A DNA stretch of 64,000 bases from Corynebacterium suedekumii (GCF_030252185.1 NZ_CP126970.1:434001-498000), one strand, 5' to 3'. Positions 26,860 through 37,262 are shown, counted from the stretch's first letter. Translations and numbers: made by a program. The notes: a model not told the origin generated them from the sequence alone.

Positions 26860-26938
26860 GTGCAAGATCATGCACGCCGAGAGGGTGCGGACTGCAACAA
26901 CCCTGCTCCAGATTCTCGGGGTGCGATCTGTTGCAGGC
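26860..26938 (+). repeat. 79-bp structured intergenic repeat, copy 2
   Basis: Aligns without gaps to 23668-23746, sharing ATCATGCACGCC, GCGGACTG, CCCTGCTCCAGATT and GTTGCAGGC. Its outer arms (TGCAAGATC and GATCTGTTGCA) pair less perfectly. Just upstream a separate hairpin, cacgcgg - 10 nt - ccgcgtg (26829-26852), follows the monooxygenase stop. Confidence 0.7.
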
Positions 26939-26947
26939 GGGGTGGCC

Positions 26948-27325
26948 TCAGCTGCGCAGGACGGCGACGGCCACGGTCGCGATGAGTCCGACGACGACGA
27001 GCCAGATGCCCACGGCGAAGATGATGACGGCGATCATTCCGGCCCGGCCCCACTGGATGAGCAGCCACGCCAGCCCGCCGACGGTGAGGGCGATGCCGGC
27101 CCAGAGGAGCCAGCGGGCGAGGACGGGGGCGGGGCGTCGTGAAGCGAATGCCACGGTGGCCACCACCGCGATGGGGAGGATGAGGACGGCGAGGGTGAGC
27201 AGTGCCATCCCGATGCCGATGCCGACCCAGGCCATGCCGGCGCCGACCGCACCGACGACGAGGAGCACCAACCAGAGGCGGAAGGTGATCATGCCGGTGA
27301 GGCGGCGCAGCTCATGGTCGTTCAT
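26948..27325 (-). CDS. Small membrane protein, four helices
   Basis: A 125-residue protein with four hydrophobic helices (about 15-35, 38-60, 70-88 and 95-120) and short charged ends. MNDHELRRLTGMITFRLWLV begins the protein. No family is recognised; nothing beyond integral membrane location can be supported. It is divergent from the rhodanese gene and ends close to repeat copy 2. Confidence 0.6.
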   Translation of the reverse strand: MNDHELRRLTGMITFRLWLVLLVVGAVGAGMAWVGIGIGMALLTLAVLILPIAVVATVAFASRRPAPVLARWLLWAGIALTVGGLAWLLIQWGRAGMIAVIIFAVGIWLVVVGLIATVAVAVLRS

Positions 27326-27407
27326 GGGTGACAGTGTGCCTCATGGGCGGACCCGGGGCAGTGAGCGCCGCTAGACTCGCGGCCACACCCGAGTGAAAGG
27401 AACGCCC

Positions 27408-27701
27408 ATGAAGAATGTGTCTGTCCAGGATGTGCCGTCGGATGCGCAGCTGATCGACTGCCGGGAGGACAACGAGTGGAACGTGGATCATGCGGCCGGT
27501 GCGGTGCACATTCCGTTGTCGGAGTTCGTGTCGCGGATCGATGAGATCGATCTGGACCGGGACGTGTATCTCATCTGTAAGGCGGGTGGCCGGTCGCTGC
27601 AGGCGGCGGAGTACCTGGAGCAGGTCAAGGGCATCACCCCGGTCAATGTCGAGGGCGGCACGGATGCGTGGCGTGAGGCCGGTCTGCCGATGGAGCACTG
27701 A
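27408..27701 (+). CDS. Single-domain rhodanese-like protein
   Basis: A 97-residue sulfurtransferase domain: LIDCREDNEWNVDHAAGAVH, IPLSEFVSRIDEI and the active loop YLICKAGGRSLQAAEYL with catalytic Cys at about residue 57. The end GGTDAWREAGLPME is typical. Single rhodanese domains carry sulfane sulfur in thiol and cyanide metabolism; the target is not readable. GAAAGGA precedes ATG 27408, and tagact at 27372 could be the -10. Confidence 0.9.
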   Translation: MKNVSVQDVPSDAQLIDCREDNEWNVDHAAGAVHIPLSEFVSRIDEIDLDRDVYLICKAGGRSLQAAEYLEQVKGITPVNVEGGTDAWREAGLPMEH

Positions 27702-27786
27702 ACCGCCACGCAGAAAACGCGACACGAATTAATGGGATTTTCCCCATGATTTAACAGGGCCACCGTCCTGGAATACAATTGATGAC

Positions 27787-28302
27787 ATGTCAGACAAGGT
27801 TGATTCCGCCAACGGCGCCTTGAGCGTCGCCGATCTCGTTCCCGCCGCCCTGCTGGAGTCCCCGAGCTACCAACTGGAGCGCCTGCGTCGTCGTACCCGC
27901 GACGAGGTGGAGACCGCCCTGGGTGCGCAGGAGACCACGATGCGTGAGTACTGGGTGCTCACCTGCCTGGTCGACAGCGACGCCGCCTCCCAGTCGGCCC
28001 TGTCAGAGACGCTCGCCATCGACGCCTCCGACATGGTGCGGCTCATTGACTCGCTGGAGAAGCGTGGCTGGGCGAAGCGGGAGCGGGATCCGCGGGACCG
28101 TCGTCGCCAGATCGTCTCCTCGACGAAGAAGGGCACGAAGGCGCAGGCGGAGCTCGCCGGGCTGGTCGCCGACGCGGAGAGCGCGGCGCTCGACGAGTCC
28201 TCGAAGAAGCAGCTCAAGCACCTGCGCAAGCTGACGGTCGCGATCCTCAACACGGAGAGCACCGACGTCGAGCCGGCCGCCCCGGACGAGAAGGAGGCCT
28301 AG
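27787..28302 (+). CDS. MarR-family transcriptional regulator
   Basis: A 171-residue winged-helix regulator: REYWVLTCLVDSDAASQSAL, SETLAIDASDMVRLIDSLEK (recognition helix) and GWAKRERDPRDRRRQIVSST (wing). A TACAAT box at 27773-27778 lies 8 bp before the ATG, so the mRNA may be leaderless. The synthetase gene starts 7 bp after its stop, so both are probably one operon and MarR may autoregulate it. The ligand is unknown. Confidence 0.88.
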   Translation: MSDKVDSANGALSVADLVPAALLESPSYQLERLRRRTRDEVETALGAQETTMREYWVLTCLVDSDAASQSALSETLAIDASDMVRLIDSLEKRGWAKRERDPRDRRRQIVSSTKKGTKAQAELAGLVADAESAALDESSKKQLKHLRKLTVAILNTESTDVEPAAPDEKEA

Positions 28303-28309
28303 TCCCTCC

Positions 28310-31300
28310 GTGTCCATCCATGACGTCCCGCGCCAGTATCTCCGCGCGGGCGAGGCACCGCCGAAGCGGACCCTCTACGACATTCTCGCCACCACCGCCG
28401 CCACCTACCCGGAGGCGGCGGCCATCGACGACGGCGAGATCCTCACGTACGCCGAGCTGATCGAGGAGGTCCACGCCTGGGCCACCGAGCTGCACCGCAA
28501 CGGCATCAGGCGCGGTGACCGCATCGGCATCCGCATGCCCTCGGGCACCCGGGACCTCTACATCGCCATCCTGGCGACCATCGCCGCCGGCGCCGCCTAC
28601 GTGCCGGTCGACGCCGATGACCCGGATGAGCGCGCGGAGATGGTGTTCGGCGAGGCCGACATCAACGGGCTGTTCGAGGCGGACGGTTTCCGCATGCTCA
28701 AGCCCCGGGCGGGTGGCGACACCCGCCGCCCGCACCTCGACGATGACGCGTGGATCATCTTCACCTCCGGGTCGACCGGCAAGCCGAAGGGTGTGGCCGT
28801 CTCGCACCGCAGCGCGGCCGCGTTCGTCGACGCCGAGGCACAGATGTTCCTGGTCGATTCCCCCGGCGGCCCGCTCGGTCCGGAGGACCGGGTCCTCGCC
28901 GGCCTGTCGGTCGCGTTCGACGCGAGCTGCGAGGAGATGTGGTTGGCCTGGGGGCACGGCGCCTGTCTGGTGCCCGCGCCGCGCACCCTCGTCCGCTCGG
29001 GCATGGACCTCGGCCCCTGGCTCATCCGCCGTGACATCACGGTCGTGTCCACCGTCCCCACCCTGGCCGGCCTGTGGCCCGCCGAGGCCCTGGACAACAT
29101 CCGCCTGCTCATCGTCGGCGGCGAAGCCTGCTCCCAGGAACTGGTCGAGCGCCTGGCCACCGAGGACCGCGAGCTGTGGAACACCTACGGCCCCACCGAG
29201 GCCACCGTCGTCGCCTGCGCCACCCAGCTCCACCCCGGGCAGCCGGTGTCCATCGGACTGCCGCTCGCCGGGTGGGACCTGATCGTGGTGGACGCCCAGG
29301 AACAACCCGTCGCGGTCGGGGAGGTCGGCGAGCTGGTCATCGGCGGTGTCGGCCTGGCCCGCTACCTCGACCCGGAGAAGGACCGGGAGAAGTACGCCCC
29401 CATGCGCTCGGTCGGTTGGGCGCGGGCCTACCGCTCCGGCGACCACGTCCGCCTGGAGGAGGACGGCCTCTACTTCGTCGGCCGCGTCGACGACCAGGTC
29501 AAGATCGGCGGCCGCCGCATCGAGCTCGGTGAGGTGGAGGCCAACGTCGCTGCCCTACCGAACGTGTACAACTCGGCCGTCGCCGTCCAGACCACCGGTG
29601 CGGACCAGAAGGTGCTCGTCGGCTACGTCTCCCTCGATGACCCGGCGGCGGGTTTTGATCACGATGCCGCCCATGAACGCCTCGCCGAGACCATGCCCGC
29701 CGCCCTCGTCCCCCGCATCTGCGTCATGGACGAGCTGCCGATCCGCACATCCGGCAAGGTGGACAAGAAGGCGCTGCCGTGGCCGCTGCCCGGTGTCGGG
29801 GTGAAGGCCACCGGCCTCAATCCGACGGAGGCGTGGCTCGCGGAGCTGTGGGTCGATGTCCTGGGCACCTCCGTCCAGGACGCCGACGCCGACTTCTTCT
29901 CCCTCGGCGGTACCTCGCTCGCCGCGGCGACCCTCGTCGGCCGCATCCGCGAGCAGGTCCCCACCGTCGCCGTCCGGGACCTCTATGATCACCCGCGCCT
30001 GGGCCAGCTCGCCGTCACCGTCGAGTCCATCGCGGCGGCCTCCGGCGTCTCGCTTGACGACGCCACCCCTCCCGAACCCCGCACCATCCGCCCCGTCGGC
30101 GCGGGCACCCGCCTGGCCCAGGTGGCCATCCAGGTCATCGCGATGACCCTGCAGGCCACCAGCTGGCTCGCCTGGCTGCTCCTCGGCTCCAATCTCGCCG
30201 ACCTCGCGGGCATCGACTGGGCGGTGCACACCCCGTGGTGGGTGGTCATCACCCTCATCGTCATCTTCGCCACCCCCGTCGGCCGACTGCCCATCGGCGG
30301 TCTCGGCGCCCGCCTGCTCACCGCCGGCATCACACCCGGCGAGTATCCCCGCGGCGGGGCCACCCACCTGCGGATCTGGGCCGCCGAACGCTGGGCCGAC
30401 GCCTCCGGGTCACGGTCGATCGCCGGTGCCACGTGGGTCAACTACTACGCCCGGACGCTGGGGGTGGCCATCGGCAAGGGCGTGGACCTGCACTCCCTGC
30501 CCCCGGTCACCGGCCTGCTCACCCTCGGCGACCACGTCGCCATCGAACCGGAGGTCGATCTCGCCGGCTACTGGGTCGACGGCGACATCCTGCGCGTCGG
30601 GGCCATCGAGGTCCGCGAATCCGCGCGCGTGGGAACCCGCTCCACCCTGCTGCCCGGCACCGTCATTGGTGTCGACGCCCACGTCGAGGCCGGTTCCACC
30701 GTCACCGGAGCCAAGACCATCAAGCCGGGCTCCCGCTGGTCCGGCTCCCCGGCCGTCAAGGTCGGGCGTTCCAAGCACCGCTTCCCCGACGAACACCCGC
30801 CGCGGCGCTCCCGCTGGGTGCCCATCTACGGCCTGACCTCCATCTGGCTCAGCCTGCAGCCGATGGTGGCCATCGCGCTCGGAGCCGTGCTCGTCGTCGC
30901 CCTCATCCAGGCCACCGGCGGTAACCCGCTGCTCGGGGCCGTGGTGTTCGCCCCACTCGGGGGCCTGGTCGCCTTCCTCACCTTCATGGTGTTCACGTGG
31001 ATCGGCGTGCGGGTCCTCTCCATCGGCCTCAGGCCCGGTGTCACCCCGGTGCGCTCGGCCCAGGGTTGGCGCCTGTGGGCCGTCGAACGACTCATGGATG
31101 ACGCCCGCACCCACCTCTTCCCGCTCTACGCCGGGCAGCTCACCCCCCTGTGGCTGCGCAGTCTCGGCGCGACGATCGGCCGGGACGTGGAGATCTCCAC
31201 CGCCGTTATGGTGCCCACCCTCACCGAGGTCCGCGACGGTGCCTTCCTCGCCGACGACACCATGGTCGGCGGCTACGAGCTCGGCGGCGGCTGGATGCTC

Positions 31301-32194
31301 AGCGGCGAGACCCGCGTGGGCAAGCGCAGCTTCGTGGGCAACTCCGGCATCACCGGGCCCGGCCGCAAGCTGGCCAAGAACTCACTCGTCGCCGTCCTGT
31401 CGTCCACCCCGAAGAAGGCGAAGGCCAACTCCAACTGGTGGGGTTCCCCGCCGGAGCGGATGCGCCGCGTCCAGGTCGAGGCCGAGGGTGGCGAGGCACT
31501 GACCTACCATCCGGGTCGCCGACTGAAAATCTACCGCGGTTTCATCGAGACGATGCGCCTGCTCGCCCCGATGACCTCCGCCATGCTGCTCGCCGGCGTC
31601 CTCGGCGTGTTCATGGTCCTGCTCACCGAGGTCGGCCTGTGGGCGGCATGGCTGCTCGGCGGCCTCATCCTCATGGCCGCCGGACTGATCGCCATGGCCA
31701 TCACGATCGTGGTCAAGTGGTTCTGCGTCGGCAGGCACACCCCCGGTGACCACCCGCTGTGGTCGGAGTTCGTGTGGCTCAACGAGCTGCAGGACGCCTT
31801 CGTCGAGGCCGTCGCCGGCCCCTGGTTCCTCGTGCCCAGCCTGGGCACGGGAGAACTGAACCTGGCACTGCGGGCGCTGGGTGCGAAGATCGGCAAGGGT
31901 GCGTGGATCGAGTCCTACTGGTTCCCCGAGACCGACCTCTGTGTCGTCGGCCGTGGCGCCACCGTCGGTCCCGGCACCGTGGTGCAGACCCACCTTTTCC
32001 AGGACCGCGTGATGAGCCTGGACACCGTCACCATCGCCGACGGAGCCACCCTCGCAGCCCACTCCGTGGCCCTGCCGGCCTCCACCCTCGGTGCCGCCGC
32101 GACCGTCGGCCCCGGTTCCCTGGTCATGCGCGGCGACCAGGTCCCCGCCAACACCGTGTGGCAGGGCAACCCGATCGAGCCCTGGGGTCTGTGA
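28310..32194 (+). CDS. Pls/PosA-type non-ribosomal peptide synthetase (poly-basic amino acid synthetase-like)
   Basis: A 1294-residue membrane synthetase, close to the 1319 of Streptomyces epsilon-poly-L-lysine synthetase. An adenylation domain covers about 25-500, with IIFTSGSTGKPKGVAVSH, AFDASCEEMWLAWGHGACLV, NTYGPTEATVVAC and TSGKVDKKALP. A carrier domain follows, with FFSLGGTSLAAATLVGRI (phosphopantetheine Ser at about 529). After 600 come paired hydrophobic segments separated by three left-handed beta-helix, acetyltransferase-like domains, as in Pls, and no condensation or thioesterase domain. The A-domain wording matches the Pls type, so a basic amino acid substrate is likely but not proved. 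GTG start, 7 bp behind marR; its end overlaps the efflux gene. Confidence 0.87.
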   Translation: MSIHDVPRQYLRAGEAPPKRTLYDILATTAATYPEAAAIDDGEILTYAELIEEVHAWATELHRNGIRRGDRIGIRMPSGTRDLYIAILATIAAGAAYVPVDADDPDERAEMVFGEADINGLFEADGFRMLKPRAGGDTRRPHLDDDAWIIFTSGSTGKPKGVAVSHRSAAAFVDAEAQMFLVDSPGGPLGPEDRVLAGLSVAFDASCEEMWLAWGHGACLVPAPRTLVRSGMDLGPWLIRRDITVVSTVPTLAGLWPAEALDNIRLLIVGGEACSQELVERLATEDRELWNTYGPTEATVVACATQLHPGQPVSIGLPLAGWDLIVVDAQEQPVAVGEVGELVIGGVGLARYLDPEKDREKYAPMRSVGWARAYRSGDHVRLEEDGLYFVGRVDDQVKIGGRRIELGEVEANVAALPNVYNSAVAVQTTGADQKVLVGYVSLDDPAAGFDHDAAHERLAETMPAALVPRICVMDELPIRTSGKVDKKALPWPLPGVGVKATGLNPTEAWLAELWVDVLGTSVQDADADFFSLGGTSLAAATLVGRIREQVPTVAVRDLYDHPRLGQLAVTVESIAAASGVSLDDATPPEPRTIRPVGAGTRLAQVAIQVIAMTLQATSWLAWLLLGSNLADLAGIDWAVHTPWWVVITLIVIFATPVGRLPIGGLGARLLTAGITPGEYPRGGATHLRIWAAERWADASGSRSIAGATWVNYYARTLGVAIGKGVDLHSLPPVTGLLTLGDHVAIEPEVDLAGYWVDGDILRVGAIEVRESARVGTRSTLLPGTVIGVDAHVEAGSTVTGAKTIKPGSRWSGSPAVKVGRSKHRFPDEHPPRRSRWVPIYGLTSIWLSLQPMVAIALGAVLVVALIQATGGNPLLGAVVFAPLGGLVAFLTFMVFTWIGVRVLSIGLRPGVTPVRSAQGWRLWAVERLMDDARTHLFPLYAGQLTPLWLRSLGATIGRDVEISTAVMVPTLTEVRDGAFLADDTMVGGYELGGGWMLSGETRVGKRSFVGNSGITGPGRKLAKNSLVAVLSSTPKKAKANSNWWGSPPERMRRVQVEAEGGEALTYHPGRRLKIYRGFIETMRLLAPMTSAMLLAGVLGVFMVLLTEVGLWAAWLLGGLILMAAGLIAMAITIVVKWFCVGRHTPGDHPLWSEFVWLNELQDAFVEAVAGPWFLVPSLGTGELNLALRALGAKIGKGAWIESYWFPETDLCVVGRGATVGPGTVVQTHLFQDRVMSLDTVTIADGATLAAHSVALPASTLGAAATVGPGSLVMRGDQVPANTVWQGNPIEPWGL

Positions 32195-33090
32195 TGACCA
32201 CCCATCAGGACGAGAGCCGCCTGCTCATCCGCTTCATGTACCTGTCGGTGGCGGCGGCCGTCATCACCATCGTCCTCAAGTCCGCAGCCGCGGTGATCAC
32301 CGGCTCGGTGGGCTTCCTCTCGGACGCCCTCGAGTCCGGGGTGAACCTGGTGGCGGCGGTCGTCGCCATCGTCGCCCTGAAGATCGCGGCGCGGCCCGCC
32401 GACGCCAACCACCCCTTCGGCCACGGCAAATCGGAGTACGTCTCCGCCCTGGTGGAGGGCATGATGATCTTCGTCGCCGCGGCATTCATCATCGTCACCG
32501 CGGTGCAGCGCCTCCTGGATCCGCAACCCCTGGAGGCGGTGGGGATCGGGCTGGTGCTGACCACGGCGGCGTCGATACTCAACGGCATCGTCGGCTGGTT
32601 CCTGCTGCGCCAGGGGCGGAAGTACCGCTCGGCCACCCTCTCCGCGGACGGGCAGCACCTGCTCACCGATCTGCTGACCTCCGTCGGTGTCATCGTCGGC
32701 ATCGCCGCGGTGTGGCTGACCGGATGGGAGTGGCTCGACCCCGTCATCGCGCTGGCCGTCGGCGTCAACATCCTCATCACCGGATACCGGCTGCTCCGGG
32801 ATTCCCTGTCCAGCCTCATCAGCGAGGCCCTACCGGAGGACGAACAGCGACAGATCAGGGACATCCTCGCGCGTTTCCGCGACACCTACCCGGTGGACTT
32901 CGAGAAACCCCGCACCGTCAGCTTCGGCCGGCAGCGCCAGGTCACCTTCATCATGACCACTCCCCCGGACTGGACCGTCTCCCAGGCCCACCGCGTGTCC
33001 GACGAGGTGGAGGCCGCCATCGACGCCCAGTTCCCCGGCACCATCTCGGTGGTGCACTTCGAGCCCCAGGGGCGGGTGCGGCGCGGCTGA
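32194..33090 (+). CDS. Cation diffusion facilitator (CDF) family transporter
   Basis: A 298-residue CDF protein with six predicted helices and a C-terminal cytoplasmic domain. Metal-site features are SVGFLSDALESGVNLVAAVV (helix 2), HPFGHGKSEYVSALVEG and DGQHLLTDLLTSVGVIVG (helix 5, HxxxD). Helix-2 Asp with Glu and helix-5 His with Asp fit a Zn or Fe/Mn exporter; the metal cannot be read. ATG overlaps the synthetase stop (TGATG), so it is coupled to it. Whether it serves the synthetase or is only co-transcribed is open. Confidence 0.9.
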   Translation: MTTHQDESRLLIRFMYLSVAAAVITIVLKSAAAVITGSVGFLSDALESGVNLVAAVVAIVALKIAARPADANHPFGHGKSEYVSALVEGMMIFVAAAFIIVTAVQRLLDPQPLEAVGIGLVLTTAASILNGIVGWFLLRQGRKYRSATLSADGQHLLTDLLTSVGVIVGIAAVWLTGWEWLDPVIALAVGVNILITGYRLLRDSLSSLISEALPEDEQRQIRDILARFRDTYPVDFEKPRTVSFGRQRQVTFIMTTPPDWTVSQAHRVSDEVEAAIDAQFPGTISVVHFEPQGRVRRG

Positions 33091-33223
33091 CCCCGTCAGG
33101 GCCCGACCTCACCGGGAAGATACGCGGTTGTGACGTCACTCCCCGCGTTCTCCCAGGTCGCGCCCGAACGCTGACCGCATCCGCGTGGATTCCCGGCACC
33201 CGCTCCCCGCCCCCTCGACGACA

Positions 33224-33259
33224 ACGGCCCGCCTCCCCGAGCAGGGGAAGGCGGGCCGT
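33224..33259. terminator. Bidirectional hairpin between the CDF gene and ppk2
   Basis: acggcccgcct - 14 nt - aggcgggccgt gives an 11-bp GC-rich stem between two convergent genes. T-runs are weak on both sides. The 133 bp between the CDF stop and this hairpin hold nothing recognisable. Confidence 0.65.
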
Positions 33260-33279
33260 CTCAGCTGACCTACAGAACG

Positions 33280-34185
33280 TCAGTCGCCGATCTGGTCGCG
33301 ACCGCGGAGGACGATGAGCGGGTCGGGCTCACCGACGACCTCATGGTCCTTGTTGGTGTACTCGAACTTGGACAGGATGTAGCGCATGGCGTTGATGCGG
33401 GCGCGCTTCTTGTCGTTCGACTTGATGGTGATCCACGGGGACTCGTCGGTGTCCGTGTAGCGGAACTGCTCCTCCTTGGCGCGGGTGTAGTCGTCCCAGC
33501 GGTCGAGGGAGGCGAGGTCCATCGGGGACAGCTTCCACTGGCGGACCGGGTCGACCTGGCGGATGGCGAAGCGGGTGCGCTGCTCCTTGCGCGTCACGGA
33601 GAACCAGAACTTGGTCAGTGAGATGCCGGAACCGAGGATCATGTTCTCCAGCATGGGGACCTCGCGGAGGAACTCGGCGTGCTGGGATTCGGTGCAGAAG
33701 CCCATGACGCGCTCGACGCCGGAGCGGTTGTACCAGGAGCGGTCGAAGAATACGATCTCGCCGGCGGCCGGGAAATTGGCGATGTAGCGCTGGAAGTACC
33801 ACGAGGTGGATTCGCGCGGGGAGGGCTTCTCCAGGGCGACGGTCCGGGCACCACGGGGGTTGAGGTGCTCGTTGAAGCGCTTGATGGTGCCACCCTTGCC
33901 GGCGGCGTCCCGACCCTCGAAGAGGATGATGTGGCGCTGGCCGGTCTCCTTGGTCCAGTTCTGCCACTTCAACAGCTCGATCTGGAGGGAGCGCTTGGTC
34001 TTCTCGTACTCCTCGCGGGACATCCGCTCGTCGTAGGGGTAGTTCTCGCGCCACGTCTCGATCGGGGTGCCGTCGGGGCGGATGAGAACCGGATCATCCT
34101 CATCGGAGTCATCGACGACATACCCTTCGGTTTTCGCGAGGTCGATGACGGGGAGCTCGTCGTCCTTGTGGTCAGCCATGTCCAT
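33280..34185 (-). CDS. ppk2: Polyphosphate kinase 2 (PPK2 family)
   Basis: Transfers phosphate between polyphosphate and nucleotides. The 301-residue single-domain protein has Walker A IILFEGRDAAGKGGTIKRF, the lid RGARTVALEKPSPRESTSWY, Walker B EIVFFDRSWYNRSGVERVMG and SVTRKEQRTRFAIRQVDPVR. ATG 34185 was taken; ATG 34179 is possible. In C. glutamicum a ppk2 gene also neighbours porA, porH and groEL2, and the order here agrees. Confidence 0.93.
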   Translation of the reverse strand: MDMADHKDDELPVIDLAKTEGYVVDDSDEDDPVLIRPDGTPIETWRENYPYDERMSREEYEKTKRSLQIELLKWQNWTKETGQRHIILFEGRDAAGKGGTIKRFNEHLNPRGARTVALEKPSPRESTSWYFQRYIANFPAAGEIVFFDRSWYNRSGVERVMGFCTESQHAEFLREVPMLENMILGSGISLTKFWFSVTRKEQRTRFAIRQVDPVRQWKLSPMDLASLDRWDDYTRAKEEQFRYTDTDESPWITIKSNDKKRARINAMRYILSKFEYTNKDHEVVGEPDPLIVLRGRDQIGD

Positions 34186-34237
34186 AATCTTAGCCCCTAC
34201 CCCGCCGCGGGGCGTCCCGAACATGAGCGGGGCGAAA

Positions 34238-34372
34238 CTACAGGCTGATCGAGGAGAGCACCGACGACAGCGCATCCACCCAGCCGGACTCGCCCGGGCC
34301 GCCGAACGGCGGGGAGGTCGACGCGTTGGCCAGGATGGCGGTCGCCGCCCGCAGGGCATCATGGAGGTTCAT
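34238..34372 (-). CDS. Third porin-like mini-protein, 44 residues
   Basis: Starts MNLHDALRAATAILANASTS and ends ESGWVDALSSVLSSISL. The end resembles the PorA tail here (GSWADALSKLIGLVA), and the peptide is acidic, has no signal peptide and has the size of PorA. AGGATC lies about 8 bp before the ATG. It lies between porA and ppk2, beyond the terminator at 34478, so it would need its own promoter. It may be a third channel subunit or a duplicated porA; without expression data the call is tentative. Confidence 0.5.
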   Translation of the reverse strand: MNLHDALRAATAILANASTSPPFGGPGESGWVDALSSVLSSISL

Positions 34373-34477
34373 GGTGTTGATCCTGCGTCACGAGTCACCG
34401 CGCGTCAATCGTCCGACAGTGCGTATCGACGCCCCGTCTCCCCCACGCAGCACGCATCTCACCCCTGAATCGCAGAA

Positions 34478-34501
34478 AACTCCGACCCGAAGGTCGGAGT
34501 T
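34478..34501 (-). terminator. Rho-independent terminator after porA
   Basis: On the minus strand the stem AACTCCGACC - TTCG - GGTCGGAGTT is a perfect 10-bp hairpin with a UUCG tetraloop, followed by TTCTG (the stem end adds to a TTTT run). It ends the porH-porA transcript. Confidence 0.85.
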
Positions 34502-34532
34502 CTCAGGTACTGAGCAAGCTCAGCGAGGTTGA

Positions 34533-34673
34533 TTAAGCAACCAGGCCGATCAGCTTGGACAGGGCGTCAGCCCAGGAGCCAGCGTCGCCCAGGAAGTCGA
34601 GGACGCCGCCGATGAGACCGGTGGAGGACAGGGTTTCGAGGCCGTTAGCGACATCAACGATGTAGGAAGACAT
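34533..34673 (-). CDS. porA: Cell-wall channel protein PorA
   Basis: A 46-residue mini-porin: MSSYIVDVANGLETLSSTGL, then IGGVLDFLGDAGSWADALSK and a short end LIGLVA. The spacing and words TGLIGGVLDFLG and W-A-x-A-x-x-x-LIGL match C. glutamicum PorA (45 residues). PorA and PorH, both O-mycoloylated, form the main cation channel of the mycomembrane. AAGGAG lies 6 bp before ATG. It follows porH by 75 bp in one operon. Confidence 0.85.
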   Translation of the reverse strand: MSSYIVDVANGLETLSSTGLIGGVLDFLGDAGSWADALSKLIGLVA

Positions 34674-34748
34674 GTGTTTCTCCTTCAGAAGAATTTAGAT
34701 GGGAGGATGAACCACTCACAACGAGCAGTTAGGCAGCCTGAAGCTGAA

Positions 34749-34955
34749 TTACTCAGCCTCGGAGGAGCCGGAGGACAGGACGGAGGAGAAGGAGTCGATG
34801 CCGTCACCGGTATCCTCAGCAGCGGAGGACAGGCCGCCGTCCAGGCCGTTGACGATGGTGACGACGAGGTCCTGCCAGTTCTGCAGAGCCGGGCCGATGT
34901 TCTTGCCGAAGGTAGCGAAGTCGCCGAGCAGGTCGCCGATGGTAGCGAGATCCAT
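34749..34955 (-). CDS. porH: Cell-wall channel protein PorH
   Basis: A 68-residue acidic mini-porin: MDLATIGDLLGDFATFGKNI, GPALQNWQDLVVTIVNGLDG and an end rich in Ser (DSFSSVLSSGSSEAE). C. glutamicum PorH (57 residues) has the same plan: M-D-L start, F-x-T-F-G-x-N-I-G-x-A-L-Q, and Ser near the end as mycoloylation site. AAGGAG precedes the ATG by 7 bp. First gene of the porHA operon. Confidence 0.87.
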   Translation of the reverse strand: MDLATIGDLLGDFATFGKNIGPALQNWQDLVVTIVNGLDGGLSSAAEDTGDGIDSFSSVLSSGSSEAE

Positions 34956-35038
34956 GTTGTGTCTCCTTGAGAGGAACCAGCAGGTGCTGGTGCGATTGAC
35001 AGATAGTGCTGACTCCCCAAGAGGGCGTCACGGAGATC

Positions 35039-35066
35039 ATTTTGTCATAGATCCGTGACCCGTCAA
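35039..35066 (-). promoter_or_regulatory. porHA promoter
   Basis: On the minus strand TTGACG (35061-35066) and CAAAAT (35039-35044) are spaced by 16 bp, about 85 bp before the porH ATG. The DNA from 35067 to 35396 between this and the groEL terminator holds no gene I can support. Confidence 0.55.
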
Positions 35067-35396
35067 GCGTTATCGACGAGTCAGTTTTCCGCGCTCAACT
35101 AGACCTTTCATGACCGGAAAATGAGTCGTGGGTCACACTTTGTGCAGGTCAGCGCGTTGACCTGCATGAACGCCGTTTCGGAGATGAACAACAACTGAAC
35201 CCCTCGTTACGGGCGTAACGGCTCCCGCCAGACCATCGATGAATGACCCTTTTCACTGGGCAACTTTCTTACCTATTACCCTCATGCGGGGGTATGTTTC
35301 CGAATCGCCCCAGCCCAACCGTCATCGCCGTGACCGTTGTTTTGTGCCCGAAACTCGAATGGTCACCAGCAGCCTACTGCCCGGAAAAGTCGAAAA

Positions 35397-35452
35397 CGCC
35401 GCGCCCGCACCCGCCCCTGAGGTAGAGGGGACGGGTGCCGGCGCGGCGTCGA
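35397..35452 (-). terminator. Terminator after groEL
   Basis: On the minus strand GCCGCGCCGGCACCCG pairs with CGGGTGCGGGCGCGGC across a short loop that itself can pair (CCCCTC/GAGGGG type), and GTTTTCGACTTTT follows. The foot of the stem carries one GCTTATCGACG motif (35447-35457), the only copy outside a gene. Confidence 0.85.
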
Positions 35453-35466
35453 TAAGCGGGGTGGGA

Positions 35467-37146
<1,680 letters not shown>

Positions 37147-37227
37147 TCACGTCTGCACTCCAGTAGGCGCCCGCGACGGCACGGTCAGTGAGTGTGAACT
37201 AACCTCACCCGCTGAAGTCATCGTTTT

Positions 37228-37254
37228 CTGGCACTCAAACTATTCAAGTGCTAG
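37228..37254 (-). promoter_or_regulatory. CIRCE element 1 (HrcA site)
   Basis: ctggcactc - 9 bp - aagtgctag fits the CIRCE consensus TTAGCACTC-N9-GAGTGCTAA with a few mismatches. It lies 115 bp upstream of the groEL ATG. Confidence 0.85.
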
Positions 37255-37262
37255 ACCCGTTT

